Positions 1 to 13,400 of a stretch of DNA of 64,000 nucleotides are shown here, in pieces. Origin of the DNA: Hemileia vastatrix (lineage: Eukaryota > Basidiomycota > Pucciniomycetes > Pucciniales > Zaghouaniaceae); contig JASXTE010000019.1 in NCBI GenBank assembly GCA_030280995.1, positions 9,879,501 through 9,943,500 on the forward strand. The letters run 5' to 3'. Every line of letters starts with the position of its first letter. Within the stretch, counting starts at the first letter, position 1. The translations under genes and the position numbers were made by a program. Under the pieces are notes generated by a model. That model was not told where the DNA came from. It made no database searches and saw nothing but the letters and a program-made list of their open reading frames with translations.

Positions 1-29
1 TTCGGTTAACTAAATTCTAAGAATCTTTG

Positions 30-692
30 TTATTTGAAATAAAGGTCATAAATAAAAATGGTTGAAAAAAAGGGGATTTTCATACTTTTTTTTATTCTAT
101 ATTTATGCTTTCTCATTTTGATTATTTCTTGAGAGCTATGAGAATCCTTCCCAAGTCTTAATTTATTGGCATGACCTAAAAACCAACGGTGAAGAACTCC
201 CATTTGATTTGAGAAGCTAATTTGAGTTGAGTCAATTGGATATGCAATCAAATTATTGGTTTTTAAGGCATTGTCCCAGTGTTTAATGAGAATATTTGCC
301 AAGACCTGGTTCCATTTGTCAAACCAATCTAGGCTCCAAGCAAAAGTTGACCCTGGGAAACCGCACATGCGAAGGTGGTCAATAAAAGATTCACGGAAAA
401 TTGGTGGAAACTTTTCCAAAACCGCTGAATTTGATTCAGGATGAGGTAGTTCAAAGGCAATGTTGCAAGAATTCATGTTGAATGATGAAAATCTGTCTAA
501 TTGCTCTTCAGTAGGGTTTTGTTTCCATCCATTTGATTCTGGTGACATATTCAAAAGTGAATGACAAAAATTGTGTATAGATCTACAAAAGTGAGAATTG
601 AATGGAGGTAAAGTCTCATTAAAAATTCTATTAAGTGTTTGTGTGTTTGTGGGCAGGTTTCCATGAGGAAAGTAAGAGCTACTAGGGTTCAT
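30..692 (-). CDS. CACTA (Plavaka-like) companion ORF, hypothetical protein
   Basis: Intact 220-residue reading frame with no recognised catalytic domain. The middle (residues about 113-140) has an aromatic block, FAWSLDWFDKWNQV followed by a hydrophobic stretch and a W. This matches in layout the block FAFDWTCHDFLESTWNQV in the companion ORF at 5.6-7.2 kb, so I read it as the same family: the non-transposase protein that travels with Tnp2-type CACTA elements in rust-like fungi. Its biochemical role is not known to me. The last ~30 residues are basic, then hydrophobic, and may be read-through into intron or UTR. It diverges from the transposase that starts about 1 kb to the right, so it may belong to a second copy running off the left edge. 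The start at 692 is the first ATG after in-frame stops. The coding call is moderately sure; the function is unknown. Confidence 0.5.
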   Translation of the reverse strand: MNPSSSYFPHGNLPTNTQTLNRIFNETLPPFNSHFCRSIHNFCHSLLNMSPESNGWKQNPTEEQLDRFSSFNMNSCNIAFELPHPESNSAVLEKFPPIFRESFIDHLRMCGFPGSTFAWSLDWFDKWNQVLANILIKHWDNALKTNNLIAYPIDSTQISFSNQMGVLHRWFLGHANKLRLGKDSHSSQEIIKMRKHKYRIKKSMKIPFFSTIFIYDLYFK

Positions 693-1769
693 AAAGAATT
701 AGATTAAGAAAGTGTTCAATTAAATTAAACAAAGAGGAAGGATAAATTGTTGAGCTCCAAAACTTTATGATAAAAGTTGATTTAAGGAGAAATATCACAA
801 AAATTAAGAATAAGAAATATTTCAACTTTATGGCATTATAATATGCATAAATTATATTTTTATATGCAATTTGAACTCAAAAGGAATGGTATAAAATTAA
901 GAGAATGATTATGTGATAAAAGCAGACTCATTTGAGAAACGGATTTTTTTTTCTTTTCAAAAAATTCTTCCACAAAAATAATTTGATAAATGTGAGGCTA
1001 TGTTCATTTTTTGATCACCAAAAAATTATTTTTGGTCCAATATGATAGTAATACATATTCCATTGAGTAATTTTTGTTCAACCTGAATAAATAGACTAGA
1101 GTGTCACTTCATCACATTAATGTATAAAAATTTATACAAGGTTTCAGATTTTTTGTAATGCTTTAAGGTTTACACTTTTGTAGCATCTATTATTTGAGTA
1201 TTTTTGATTTTTTCTTTATGTAAAATTCTACCTAGTACAGACCAATTTTCAAAGTGAAAGAAATATGTTTGTAATTGTTTTTTACAAAATATTAACCTTA
1301 TTTTTGGGTTTAACTTTGATTTTTGGGGTAATTTTTAAAATAATTATGTTAAAAATATGGATTAATTTTCTTATAGTCCATAACTAAGAATTTTTATCAA
1401 AATCAAATAATTATAGGGTAGTTAGATATAACTTGGAAGGCATTTGATAGAAAAATAATTAAGATGCTTGTGCGTACAATAGAATTTTTTCTATGATAGA
1501 AAATATTCTGATAAACATGCATGCATTGTTGTACAAATGCAGAGAGTATACAGAATACAAATAAAGTAGACTGCATAACTTTTAATTAATATATGATTTA
1601 TCTGATTACAAAATTAAACATTTAAAATTAAATAATTTCAACACATATTCCATCATATTCTTTTGATAAAAAAATGTAGCTTATATTAGCTAGTGCCTTT
1701 CAAAAAAAGGAATACCTTCAATCAGTAACTTCCAATAGCTAACTTATTCCTACAATTATCACAATTACA
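693..1769. other. Intergenic AT-rich DNA, no gene seen
   Basis: This stretch separates two divergent CACTA-type genes. It is AT-rich with stops in all frames. A CACCAAAAAA string near 1,018 resembles a CACTA terminus, but I found no matching right end, so I do not call one. Confidence 0.4.
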
Positions 1770-4700
1770 ATGCCTGCATTTTTTCATGTATGTCAATGTC
1801 AAGATCTTGGATGTGTCAATAAAAAGTATCAAACTTCTTCTGGGTCCTTTGAAGTTGGTATGGCTTTCAAAAGCTCTAATTCTTACGCAAAACATCAAGA
1901 GGAAAGAAATAGGAAGGCCCAGATGGTTATTTCTTCCAACAATCCACTTAACATTGGAAGTTCCAGCTCCACAAAAACAGTAAGCTGTATATCTATAGTT
2001 CAATTTGAGAATAAAAGTCTTTATGATGTTTCAATGATTTATTACATAGGGGCAGTTGCTATTTGGGGCAGAAGTATCTTCAACAGTCTCTAGAAACTCA
2101 AATCTTGGGGAATGGTATAGCCAAATAATTATGTGGCAGGCAGCAAAGCTTTCTCTGATTCATCATTTGAGCAAAGAAGGTTGTACTCAATTTTTGGATG
2201 AAGAAATTAAGAAGCTCAAACTTCTATGTGATAGTGGAATACTGGATTCTGATAGCATTGTCCGCCTGATCCCACACTCGATAGATACAGTTTTTAGTCA
2301 ATTAAAGCTCAATCAATTATTTTTCACTAAAACATGCTGTCCTAAATGCTTTGCTCTTTATGAGTATAACTCTGAATCTCAACCATCTATACTATGTTGC
2401 AATCAACCGTTTCTTTCATCATCAAAGCGCTATTTAAGAATGTTTGGAGCAGGACAAATTGCAGTTAAATGTGATGAAAGGCTGTATTTGATGGAGTAAC
2501 ATCAAGAATATGTAAAATACTTGTCTCTTAAAACATTTCATCACCATTCTTTTATTGACTGGCTTAAGGAAAAGATCAAACTGTTCAAATTTGAGCTTCT
2601 GATTGAGAAGAAAACCCCTGTGGCAGAACATGTAGAGTGTGATTTGATGAAGGATGTTTGTGATGGTTCAATTTGGAAAAACTTTCCCATTACCACTCCA
2701 GCTCTGGATAGCAATGATGATGAATATATGATAACTTCAGGCAACTTAATGTTTACTTTATATGTCGACTGGTTTAGGCCTGGTGGCAATAGGATTGGAG
2801 GTCATCAGAAGTCTGTAGGAAATATTATGATGGTGTGTATGGACCTACCTCAAGAAGATAGATACAAAATGGAAAATCTTTTTTTGTATGCTATTATACC
2901 TGGAACAACAGAGCCCACAAGTGAACATCTTAATCACCTTCTAAAACCACTGGTTAATGATCTACAAACTCTATGGGATGGTATATTGATTGAAAAGACA
3001 CATCTTTATCCACAAGGCCAGAAATTAAGAGTTGCATTGTTCTCTTTGATAGGTGACATTCCTGCAATACGAAAATTGGCTGGCTTTTCGAGTCACTCTG
3101 CAAGAATGTTCTGCTCTTTCTGTAATATCTCTAAAGATGAAATTAGTGAAAAGAATGTGGGAAATTTTTCATTATGGAATCATGAGGATCATATGTGCTG
3201 GGCAACAAAGTGGAAAAATTTTAAGTCACATTGGGAGCGTGTATCAATCGTTCAGAATCATGGGGTACAATGGAGTGAGCTGAATAACCTTGAATATTGG
3301 CGTCCAACTGAATATTGCTCAATTGATGTTATGCATTCACATATGCTTGGCAACCTAAAAGATCACAGTCTAAGCTATTTTCAAATCCAAAATGCAGCAA
3401 AAGATCTAGAAAGAAAGCTGGAAAAGGATAAAAATTGGCATGTAAGAGAAGAAGATGACGATTTCTTTTCTGATACTTCACTGCAAAAACATTTGAAAAA
3501 ACGTAGAAGTAGCTTAAGCACCACGAATAATGATGATGATGATACAGGACACACATGACAGCACAAGCGGAAAAGACTTACGAGTTCAAGACAGTCATCA
3601 AGTCATCATGGACTAGATAATGAAGGATTGGGAAAAAATCAATCAAGAAGCCAGAGTAGGTCATCCAGCTCCAAATTTATTCCTCCATATAGCAATTTGG
3701 CCTCAATACAGTCTCACAGCAGTGACAGTAGGAGCTCATTGTATAACTTAAGGCAAAGGAGCATTAGCATATCACAGAGTGAAGGATCTCACTCATCAAA
3801 TGAGACAGCTAGAGTGAAGAAAATAAAAGGAAAGGTAAGGAGAAAGAAAATGAAGGTAGTAGTAATCCACGAATCACGGCAGCAGAGCTACAGGTTGTAT
3901 GGAAGATGATTGATCAAGTAAGAAGACCTTCCTGGCTAACACAAGTTCTAAAATCAGTAGGATCTAAAAAGGCAGCATCCCTCAAGGCAGCAGAATGGCA
4001 CATGCTGTATACTCTCTACTTCCCTTTGTCACTTATACCCCTTTGCTTTGAAAAATTTAAAGAATCTGAATCTTCAGCTTCCTCAGCTGAAAAACCAAGA
4101 GAATATTATCTTCTCAAGTTACTTGTAACATTATGCTTGATCACCAATTTTTTGACATTAAAAAATATACAGACTAATGAGCTTAAAGATCTAGATCAAT
4201 TTCTGTTAGAGTATCGTGAGTGCCTGGAAGAGGGTTGGAAGAATATTAATGCAAAGCCAAATTTGCATATCACTCAACATTATCCTGAAATGATAAAGCG
4301 TCTTGGTCCACCATCAGATACAGCTACTTGGTTTGGAGAGCGGGTGAATCATATATTATCTGAAATTCCAAACAATCACCATCCACGTATGTAATGTTTG
4401 TAAGAAATGATTTAAAACTCAGCTGTGCTAATTTATTAATATTTACCACAGGAGAGATACCGCTAACAATGCTCAAACATTGGTATTGGAAGTCTAGGGT
4501 ATTAGATCTTGGTGAAGCTGAAGATAATGATCAATTTGAGAATAAAAAAATCCATATTGATCTTGATAAACAAAACAAATGGATCCATCTAAGTATGGCA
4601 TTATTTACTAAATGGGTAAGGGCACAAATGGGAAAAGAAACTTCAAGACGGGCTTTGACACCATTGGAGAAAAGTGGGGATCAGGTAGTTGAAAATGTAG

Positions 4701-5128
4701 CAAGCATATTGATACATGGAAAGAGGTTTACTAGCTACCATCGACACATTGCTAATTCAACAATTGAATTCTACTATGGAAAAGATAGCCAGTTTGGGCA
4801 AATTGATGATCTTTTCAGGTCAAAGGAAGAGAATGATCAAATATATTTAATAGTAAGTCCTTTCAAGGAGCTCCGTCCAGAAGAAACATCAAAGGATCCC
4901 TATGAGCTTTTCCCACAAGTGCATTGTCGGTTAGTAAGAGTAGCCAAAGCAACTCAAATTGTGATTAAGAAAGATGCAATAATTGGACATGCAGCTACTG
5001 TTGAGCACAAAAAAGGAATGTTTGGAATCAAAGAGGAGGTTGTCACTGCCATCGGACTGCAGACAGTAGTGAGTGAAAAAATTAATCAAATTTATTTTCT
5101 GTTGACTAACATCTTTGTGTTAATTTGA
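1770..5128 (+). pseudogene. CACTA transposase, Tnp2 family (Plavaka-like), decayed
   Basis: The gene encodes a DDE cut-and-paste transposase of the CACTA/CMC superfamily. Exon 1 (1,770-1,979) has a Cys-rich start (CQCQDLGC). A 70-bp GTAAGC...TAG intron (1,980-2,049) joins in phase to an exon with a zinc-type CCPKC...CC motif near 2,335-2,405. The Tnp2 core follows: FIDWL (about 2,550), YVDWFRPGGNRIGGHQKSVG (about 2,760-2,820), NLFLYAIIPGTTEP, LNHLLKPLVNDLQTLWDG, and ALFSLIGDIPAIRKLAG with CSFC. The C-terminal part has RRPSWLTQVLKSVGSKKAAS, WHMLYTLYFPLSLIPL and HITQHYPEMIKRLGPPSDT. A canonical 65-bp intron (4,387-4,451) precedes the last exon, which has TMLKHWYW. Breaks are in-frame stops at 2,497-2,499 and 3,556-3,558 and a frame change near 3,830-3,860. 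A low-complexity Ser-rich stretch lies at 3,630-3,830. The family call is firm; the Plavaka clade is inferred from fungal context. Confidence 0.85.
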
Positions 5129-5572
5129 GATTCGGGAAATTTGTAGGATTGGTGATGTTTGTAAATGGTGAAAGAAATAGTTCAATGCTCGATTAAAAAA
5201 TGCAATTCATTCAACTTACCTTATCATAAATCAGTGAAAAATTACTTTGGTTGCTTTTATCGCAAGGGAACCCATGCTTTCAATGAGTCATTTTTATCTT
5301 AAATGTAAGAATGAAAGAAAGAAAATCATGATAATGAGAAATATGATAAAATTGTTACTTAATGAATAATCTTCTTGCTCATTCATCTACTATAAATAGT
5401 TTGACCTTCCCACTTTAGCTGATAGCTATATATTATTCACTTTATTTTTCCCCAAGATAACATACACGTTAACAAGACTATAAACATAGTATCTTTTTTT
5501 ACTTTAACTTTGATAGGTATAAATTTTAAATACTGATTATTTTTCTTTTCTTTTCTTTTATTACAGTTCATT

Positions 5573-7234
5573 ATGGATGATAATTTTGAAGGGATGTCTG
5601 TTGACCCAACTGATTCCAATTTTTTTCCACCTCAACATACTAATACTGGAAATACTCTACCACCACCGGCTGCTGATCCACCTCCAGATGCATCTCAATC
5701 TGTACCGCCTAATCCTAACCCACCACCTAATCCCAATCCAGGCCAAGAGTCTCATGCAGAACCGAGAATTTTTAATCCCAATCATCCTTCTGCTCCTGAA
5801 AGTGCTGATCAGCATGCAGATCAGCTAGGAAGATATTGGGCTAGTGAAGTATTGAGGGAATTTTTTGGAGACCAATCATCATCTGCTCAGCCTAACCAAG
5901 GAGCAAGCACAAGTGGAGCTGGTAAGTCAAATTTTTAGTGTATTCTTTTATTGAAAAATAACCAATTTAATTAACTAATTTGAATTGTTAGTAAATCCCT
6001 CAATCATTATGGGTATCAGTGATTACCACAGACTCAATTCAGCAGAGTCTCATGAACAAGAACGGGGGTTAAGGGCTGTAAGAGGCTTAGTTAGAAGGAA
6101 TGATGTTCCCAGGAGCTCAGACAGTCTAAATAGAAATATTTACCACTTTCTGAAGTATTTTCTTGGGGGACCAACACAAATAACAAAATATCCTGCAAGC
6201 CCAACACCTTTGGAGACTGAAAATTGGAAAGCTTGGAAACAATTCAAACTGTCCTAACTCAAGTCCAATCTTCTAACCGTTCCAATTCTGCAGCTGATCA
6301 ACAATTTCAGATAACCAATTCTATAGCCTTCTTGCGATCCAAAATTTGACTACCCAAATTTTTTCCAGCACCTGAGCCTCGAGGACTAAAAGGAGGAGCA
6401 TCAGGCCCACTTTCTGTCAAAAGAAACTTAGAGCGTGAATTGCAAGAAAAAGGTTTTCAGAAATTTGCCTTTGATTGGACTTGCCATGATTTTTTGGAAT
6501 CAACTTGGAATCAAGTCATGGGAAGCATAGTATGCGACCACTGTACCAGATGGCTCACCACCTTGAATACAATTGATAAGTCAAAGCTTCAGTTCACTCA
6601 ATGTGTTATTGAGAAATGGGTAGTTAATAAGGGGAAGGAGATGATAAGGTTATTCGGTCAAGAAGAGGAAAGGGTAGCAAGAGAAAAGATCGAAAAGAGG
6701 GCAAGGGCACAAGTAAAACATTATTGGACCAAGGTAAGTTTTTTATTTTACTTTGCCTTTTGTTATTATGAAGCTGATTTAGTTGGAATTCAGATTGCTA
6801 GTGCATGCTACAAGTTAGTAAGAAATCTCTGCAGTGATGTGCCAGGTTTTGTTGTGCTTTTTCATGATACTAGGTGCATCTCTGATATCAAGGAAGGCCC
6901 AGCACCAGCCCCAACTGCACATATCCGAGCTATTCCTGGATGGCAAAATCCTGAACTCAATGATTTGTTTAAAAAAATGGATAAGATGACAAAGGACTTA
7001 GCCCATACACCAGCTCAAAGAAAATCAGCATTAAAAACATATTCACGGTCATCAGAAAGGACAGTTACACAAAATGGTGTATTCAATGTTCCTAAATACC
7101 TCCCCAAGAATCGCTATTCAGAAACATTTTTGCAAGGATTATCTGTGAATGAGCATGAGTCACTTGGGGTTGGAGCTGATATTGATCTGGTAAAGACTCG
7201 GGAAGCAATTAATAGAGCATCAACATCATCATAA
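5573..7234 (+). pseudogene. CACTA companion ORF (second gene of the Tnp2 element), decayed
   Basis: This gene lies 445 bp downstream of the Tnp2 gene on the same strand. An intron-like TTATTACAG acceptor sits just before the ATG at 5,573. The N-terminus is Pro/Asn/Ser-rich and disordered (repeats of PPNPNP). A 70-bp intron (5,922-5,991, GTAAGT...TTAG) joins in phase to VNPSIIMG. A later block has FFPAPEPRGLKGG, FAFDWTCHDFLESTWNQV and an Arg/Lys/Glu-rich probable coiled coil (VAREKIEKRARAQVKHYW). A second intron (6,734-6,793, 60 bp) joins to IASACYKLVRNLCSDVPGF. The tail has PKNRYSETFLQGLS. Disruptions are a frame change near 6,240-6,257 and a stop near 6,345. Rust-like genomes carry many such proteins next to Tnp2 genes. 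I infer a partner role in transposition, but no catalytic motif is visible. Confidence 0.6.
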
Positions 7235-7439
7235 CTTAGGTATAACGGTGATCTTCTGTGTAATATAGCTACCTTATCTTGAATTTTATGTATTCTGTTT
7301 TTTTTAAAGCAGCTTGGTAAATGTTATAAGGTGATATTGAGAGAGAGTAAAATTTTTTTTAAGAAAAAAAAATAATGTATGAGATATAAAAATGTATTTT
7401 CAACAAATTGATGGTCCATACCTCTTTATGTCACATTTA

Positions 7440-9370
7440 TGTATCCATATTAATTTCAATCAAATTTAATGTTGACCAATACATAGTGAATACACGCTAT
7501 GCCACTTACACTTTCCAGGCATAGCTACCATTAAATATGCCAGTATCAAAATTATTTTTGATTCAAATCAATGAGCATGTTAATCATGAATTACAGGAGT
7601 CAACTGCATATTTTAATGCATGGTGCCCTTCCAACATTAATTTCGATCGAAATTTATTTTGATATTTGCATATTGCATGGTGTCTATTCCTGGAAAGTGT
7701 AAGTGGCATAGTGTGTATTCATTATGTATTGGTCAACATTAATTTCAATAGAATTTAATATTGACATTTGCATATTGAACCCAAACCAGAAAACAACCCA
7801 AAAAATTCTTCATAAAACTGCTCATTAATTTCGATCAAAATTAGGGTTGACCATATACATATTTAATGGTAGTTATATCTGGTGTGTGTAAGTTGTAAAG
7901 CTTGTGTTCAATGTGTATTGGTCAACATTAATTTTGATTGAAATTAATATTAATGTGTAAATGATATATACATGCTCAATATGCATTGTAATGTGTTTAC
8001 TTAAGAATAGAGGGCCCTACTTTTCATCTTACAGAAAAATGCTTGGTGGCATGTCAAATTCAATTTTTATTAAAATTAATGTTGACATGTTACCATTAAT
8101 AACAGTAAGCAACTGACTGCATAAATTGATGATAATCATGAACCTTAATTTCGATTGAAATTAATGTTGCCAAGTGCAGATTGAAAAAAAGCTATGCCAC
8201 TTACACTAACCAGGCATATTTACTATTTATTATGTATTGGTCAAAATTAATTTTTATAGAAATTAATATGGATATGTAAATTTTATATTTACCCTCAACA
8301 TGTATAGTAAATTTCAATACTTAAAAATACTTGCTGTCTTTACATGTCATGCAAAAATGAATTATATCATTTCAACATTAATTTTGATCAAAATTAATGT
8401 TGGCATGCCATTATGCATTGAAACAACTAACAGACTAAAAAAGTTCATGATCAAAATGCTCATTAATTATAATCAAAATTAATGTTGACCAATACATATT
8501 GAATATAAGTGATCTCTGCTTACTCAGACCAGATATAACTACCATTCAATATGTATATGGTCAGCCTTAATTTCGATCGAAATTAATGGGCAGTTTTATG
8601 AAGAATATTTTGGGTTGTTTGCTGGCTTGGGTTCAATATGCAAATGTCAATATTAAATTCAATTGAAATTAATGTTGAGCAATACATAATGAATACACAC
8701 TATGCCACTTACACTTTCCAGGCATAGCTACATGCAATATGCCAGTATCAAAAGTAATTTCGATCAAAATTAATGTTGGCAAGGCACCATGCATAAAAAT
8801 AAGCAGTTGACTCCAGAAATTCATGATTATCATGCTCATTAATTTTTGATACTGGCATATTTAATGGTAGCTATGCCTGGCAAGTGTAAGTGGCATAGCA
8901 TGTATTCATTATGTATTAGTCAACATTAATTTCGATTGAAATTAATATGGACATGGACTATGCATAAAATTCCAATAAGTATAGGTAAGCTAAGTAGTTA
9001 GATTAACTGGTTTGATCAAGTACACCATATAAAAATTGATGTTTTAATGCCTTGGTTAATTTCGATCGAAATTAATTTTAAGCCATGCATGTTGAATTTT
9101 ATCTATGTCTGTGTAGTCCATGTGAAATGGCTTGTATTCAATATGCAGGGGTCTAAATTTATTTTGATCAAAATTATGAGGTTCATTGCCTCATAAATTT
9201 GGTGGTTTCTGTCAGGGTTTCATGCATGGTGCCATATGATACTTGTTAATTCCTATCAAAATTAATTTCAACACCAATATATTGAATACAAACCATGGCA
9301 CTTACAGTACTTGGTCATAGTTAAAATTCAATATGCCAGTCTCAAAATTAATTTCGATAGAAATTAATCA
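7440..9370. repeat. Array of about 20 palindromes at ~100-bp spacing, inner part an inverted repeat
   Basis: The 20-bp palindrome TTAATTTCGATCGAAATTAA and degenerate forms recur near 7451, 7544, 7636, 7737, 7826, 7927, 8060, 8143, 8246, 8378, 8462, 8566, 8652, 8754, 8837, 8925, 9055, 9152, 9247 and 9344, a mean step of about 100 bp. The spacers belong to a few families used in both orientations. Labelling them by eye, the first five read A, B, A-reverse, C, D and the five at 8,460-8,945 read D-reverse, C-reverse, A, B-reverse, A-reverse. The region 7,440-8,945 is therefore a foldback with arms of about 490 bp. The best palindromes are at 8,566 and 9,055. No ORF of note lies inside. The array sits between the CACTA companion gene and the unknown gene at 10.5 kb. 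Confidence 0.85.
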
Positions 9371-10476
9371 GGATCCATGAAGTTTATCAATAGTGTATGA
9401 GTTAAGTTTCAAGTCATATGTTTCATCATTTTCTTGCACCCATTTCTAGGTCATCTCAAAAAAAAATTTCAAGTTTTATTATATTAATCAAAACTGTGGT
9501 AAGTTGTGAAAAATTAGCTAATCCAAATCTCAAATTGAATATTAATATTTTAATAATTTTGAATGTTGCTTAAGGTATTTCATTGGGTGACTCATAATAA
9601 TATTTTATCAACTTAGTAGTCCTATAACTTTTGAAAAGTAACAATATTGGTATAGTTAGGGACAACAATGCAATATCTTGTGCAGACTAAGATATATTGT
9701 TAAATAAAACTATTCAATTTTTTTTCCCTTAGTTGTATCCAAGTTTATCAATGGTTCGGTAACGGTGCCCACACCCTAGCCTGACACTCCTCCTGTCACT
9801 TAAAAAACAAATTCTTATCTTAAATTCTAATGTTACCAATTTTATATTTATAATTCATTTCTTGTTTGATGAGGCATTCAGTATATTTGTGAATCTCGCA
9901 TTGTCATCTGAAAGTAAATTTAACAAATATTTATAAAGCATTATCCTTTTTTTTCATATAATATACTAATTAAGTGTATCTCCATTGTTTAGGAGTAAAT
10001 TCTAATTTAAAAAATTTTGTATTTACCCGTGGCAATTTGCATATGGGATATACATTTGTTATTATTTGTTTTTCACACTAAAAGTCCCCAAAGAATTCCT
10101 AGTATTTTCTGTTAGCTACATCAAATTTTGCTTCAATATAAACAGATTGTGATTTAGAATGTTACTCAGTTTACCACACTATGAATAATACATGTTAAAA
10201 AAAGCTCAAATAATATAAAATCCCCCTCTTTATGTTTTCTGTTTCTTTCATCCTCACTTTAATTTTAATCTTATTCAATTTTTTGTCCCATTTAATTATC
10301 AACTTCAATTTTCTAGAATAGAGTTTCTTATAATTATTCATCATATTAAATCATAATTTTTTGATATCAAATACTTTTTTTTAATATTCATTAATCAATA
10401 TGTCTAGTATTCAAAATCCTACACCTCCACTTTGTATGTATATCATGTTCCTCTCTCTTAATTTATATATTCACTT
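9371..10476. other. AT-rich intergenic DNA, no gene seen
   Basis: This is stop-rich AT DNA after the palindrome array. A short less AT-rich patch near 9,755-9,790 has no recognisable coding match. The sequence just before 10,477 could be promoter or 5' exon of the next gene, but I cannot place a TATA box with any confidence. Confidence 0.35.
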
Positions 10477-13400
10477 ATGTTCTGTATTATTTTTTTTCAA
10501 AAAATTGATTTTCCAGCACCCGAATGTGTTTCATCCCACTCTCTGATTGATACTTGCTTTGAAGCTTTTGATCTTGCACCATGTCTGCCACATGGCATGG
10601 CACCTAAACCTCCTGTATTTAGCTATGAGAGGCAGGAAATAACGAGAGTTCAGTATCGCAATTTACTTTAATTGGCTAGAGATAAAACAGAAGAACTTGT
10701 CAAGATCCTTAACAATAATCCTTCCCCTTCATATTTATCTAACCCTTGTAATGACTTACTCCAATATGTGAAAAGCCTTGAAAAATGTATGTTCTTCACT
10801 TTTCTTGTCTCCTTTTAAATTAGTAGATAAGATTATTAAAATTTTTTTTCTTCATATATATTTGTAGCTTACAAGGAGGGTATGATTCCTCCTGATGAAA
10901 TCATTGTCATTAGGGATGATGATGAGACAGATGAACCATCAGCTTCAACTCATGCTCCAACTTCTAAGGAAAATCTTGAAACACCTGTTATCCGCTCCAA
11001 GAAAAAGAAATTATCCCAAGGCTCCTCTTTTTTTCGACGTATTAAACCGGCTTCTGCTAATGAATTTTCTGATGTATCAAATAATAAATCTCAAAAAAAA
11101 AGCAAAGGCTTTGATAATGAGTATATTCTTGTTTCCTTTTTTTTATTGTTATTCTTTTATCTTTAAAATTCTATCATATAACTCTTTTATTGCTTACATA
11201 TTGTACTTTTTATCATTCTTTTGATACTTTGTACCAGAAACTCACCTACTGTAGATTGTTTCATCCATAAACGCTCTAGACAATCCTATAGTACTAGCTA
11301 TAGGCCTTGACCAAGGGAGTTGGAGAAAAACCAGAGAGAAAATCCCCTGTCCCTTTAGAAAAATAGAGTGAGATTTACTTGCTAAAGTAAGTTGGTTCCT
11401 GTTTTGCTAAAGCTCATGTTTAACACACTTGACTGCTTGATGAGCCAAGAAAGTAGTCCCCAGATAGACTACCAGACCAAAGAACTGAAATGTAGAACAA
11501 AGTCCACACCAGAGACAGCAAAGATACTTGATGTAGGCTGCAAATCCACACCAGAGACAGCAATAATACTTGCTATAGCTTGCAAGACTATAAAAGAGAA
11601 AACAGTTGCCAAAGTTAAGTTAAATGAAGAACTCACTTGCAACAAACACAGCCAATTGTGGCCAGAAAACAGTGAAAACTGAGTGAGGAACAATGAGATC
11701 ACCTCCGGATGGTTGTATGATTATTAAGGTTGCCCCAAACTGTCTTATTCACTATTTACACACAGACCACTAACTAAGAGCCCATGCGCACCCACCAATC
11801 TGGCGCCTGTACCCGCCAAATTGCATAAAAACCCCTCCTGAAGTGCTCCCCAACCTCCTAAAACAGAGGCTGGCGGGCCACCCGATGTCAGAGATGCCGC
11901 CTGAAGCGGCCCGGCCTCCCTGAAGCCAGAAAACCAACAAAAACCACTAATCTACTTAGAAAAATTTGCTACACCTACTAAAACCTTTAAAACACGGAAT
12001 TTCACTATAACAACGTTGAGACATGAAATATAGAGAAAAATTAGCTCTATCCAATGGTACTAAACACTTAACCCTAAGACTTAAGGTTAGCCCGTAAAAC
12101 ATGAAAAACAAAATTAAACAGCAATCTTTTATAAATGAAAAATGAGGAAATGACCCCTTAAAACTTAGAATATGAAAAATGTCTACAATACATAAAATAT
12201 AGAGAAAACCCAGGGCTATCCAATGATAGTACCCACATACCCGCAGACCCAATATCCACGGAATAAAACCAGAAAAATACCCAATTCCTTAACAGATGTC
12301 AATTAAGACATGCACAAACAGCGCCAAATCACACAACAAAGGCCCCTGCCAATGTTGGAAGACCACAACTCCCTCTCCCTGATGAAGATGATGAAAATAG
12401 TGATGAAAATAGTGATGATGAACTGTCAGAATATGAAGCTATGCTTGCTCATCAAAACAAGAAAACTTTAAAATCTTCTTCAAGACATGACAATATGTTT
12501 GATAAAGATGATGATAAACCACTCATCACCGAATTACTTCATTTCTAAGAAGCAATACCCATCACCTCCTAAATTACCTACTTTGTCCACTTTGAAAGCT
12601 TCTCTACCAATGAAATTAACTCCAATCAAGATATCAAAAAAACCTCTAACTTATTCACCCTCAGTTCTAAAAGACTCTGATTTTCAGGAGGAATTCTATA
12701 AAATTCATAATTTTTATAAAGGTAGAATCAGCACGGCAAAGGTCCTCAAGTCGTGGTTGGAAATTGTTACTCTCCTTGAATTATGCTCTTCTACTTCTTC
12801 CCAAGAACTCATGTTAAATATTCCAATGTTTACTTTTCATTGGGAAAAATCTTGTGGAGAAGATTGGCTTTCAAAACTTACTGAGTTATGTAAGTTACCT
12901 TAATTTTTAGTCTTGACTTTGTACTTTTACTTATTTTTTTTCCTTTTGTAGAAAATATTTTTTTAGAGATTGATAGCTCACAGCTATGGGTACTCGATAA
13001 TATTGATTTCAAAAAAATGGAAGATTTATGTGATCCTGATGGTTTAAATACTGAAATTATTTCCTCAACAAAGAAAGCGGATCACCCTGAATCCAATCTC
13101 ATCGGAATGTTCATGAGATTAATGATCCCAAGTGACCACTGCCGTTCTTCATGGGTATCTCTTATATCATCATCACTTTATCTGACCGCACATGAATTCA
13201 GCCAGCTTCCATCACATCAAAACATTAACTCAGATTGTCCAATTTAACGTTGTCTTCAGCTTCTAGCTCACCTTTCAAATCTGAAGAGTCCGATTCCTGA
13301 TGGCTTAGAAGTTGGTCCCACTGCACTTCAAACCCATGATATATCAATGTCAACTCTTCTTCAAATCAGAAATATTATCATTGATATAATTATGTCAATT

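Noticed and set aside
1018..1045. CACCAAAAAATTATTTTTGG as a CACTA left end for the Tnp2 element
   Set aside because: No matching inverted end or duplication was found downstream. The string is itself a simple AT palindrome.
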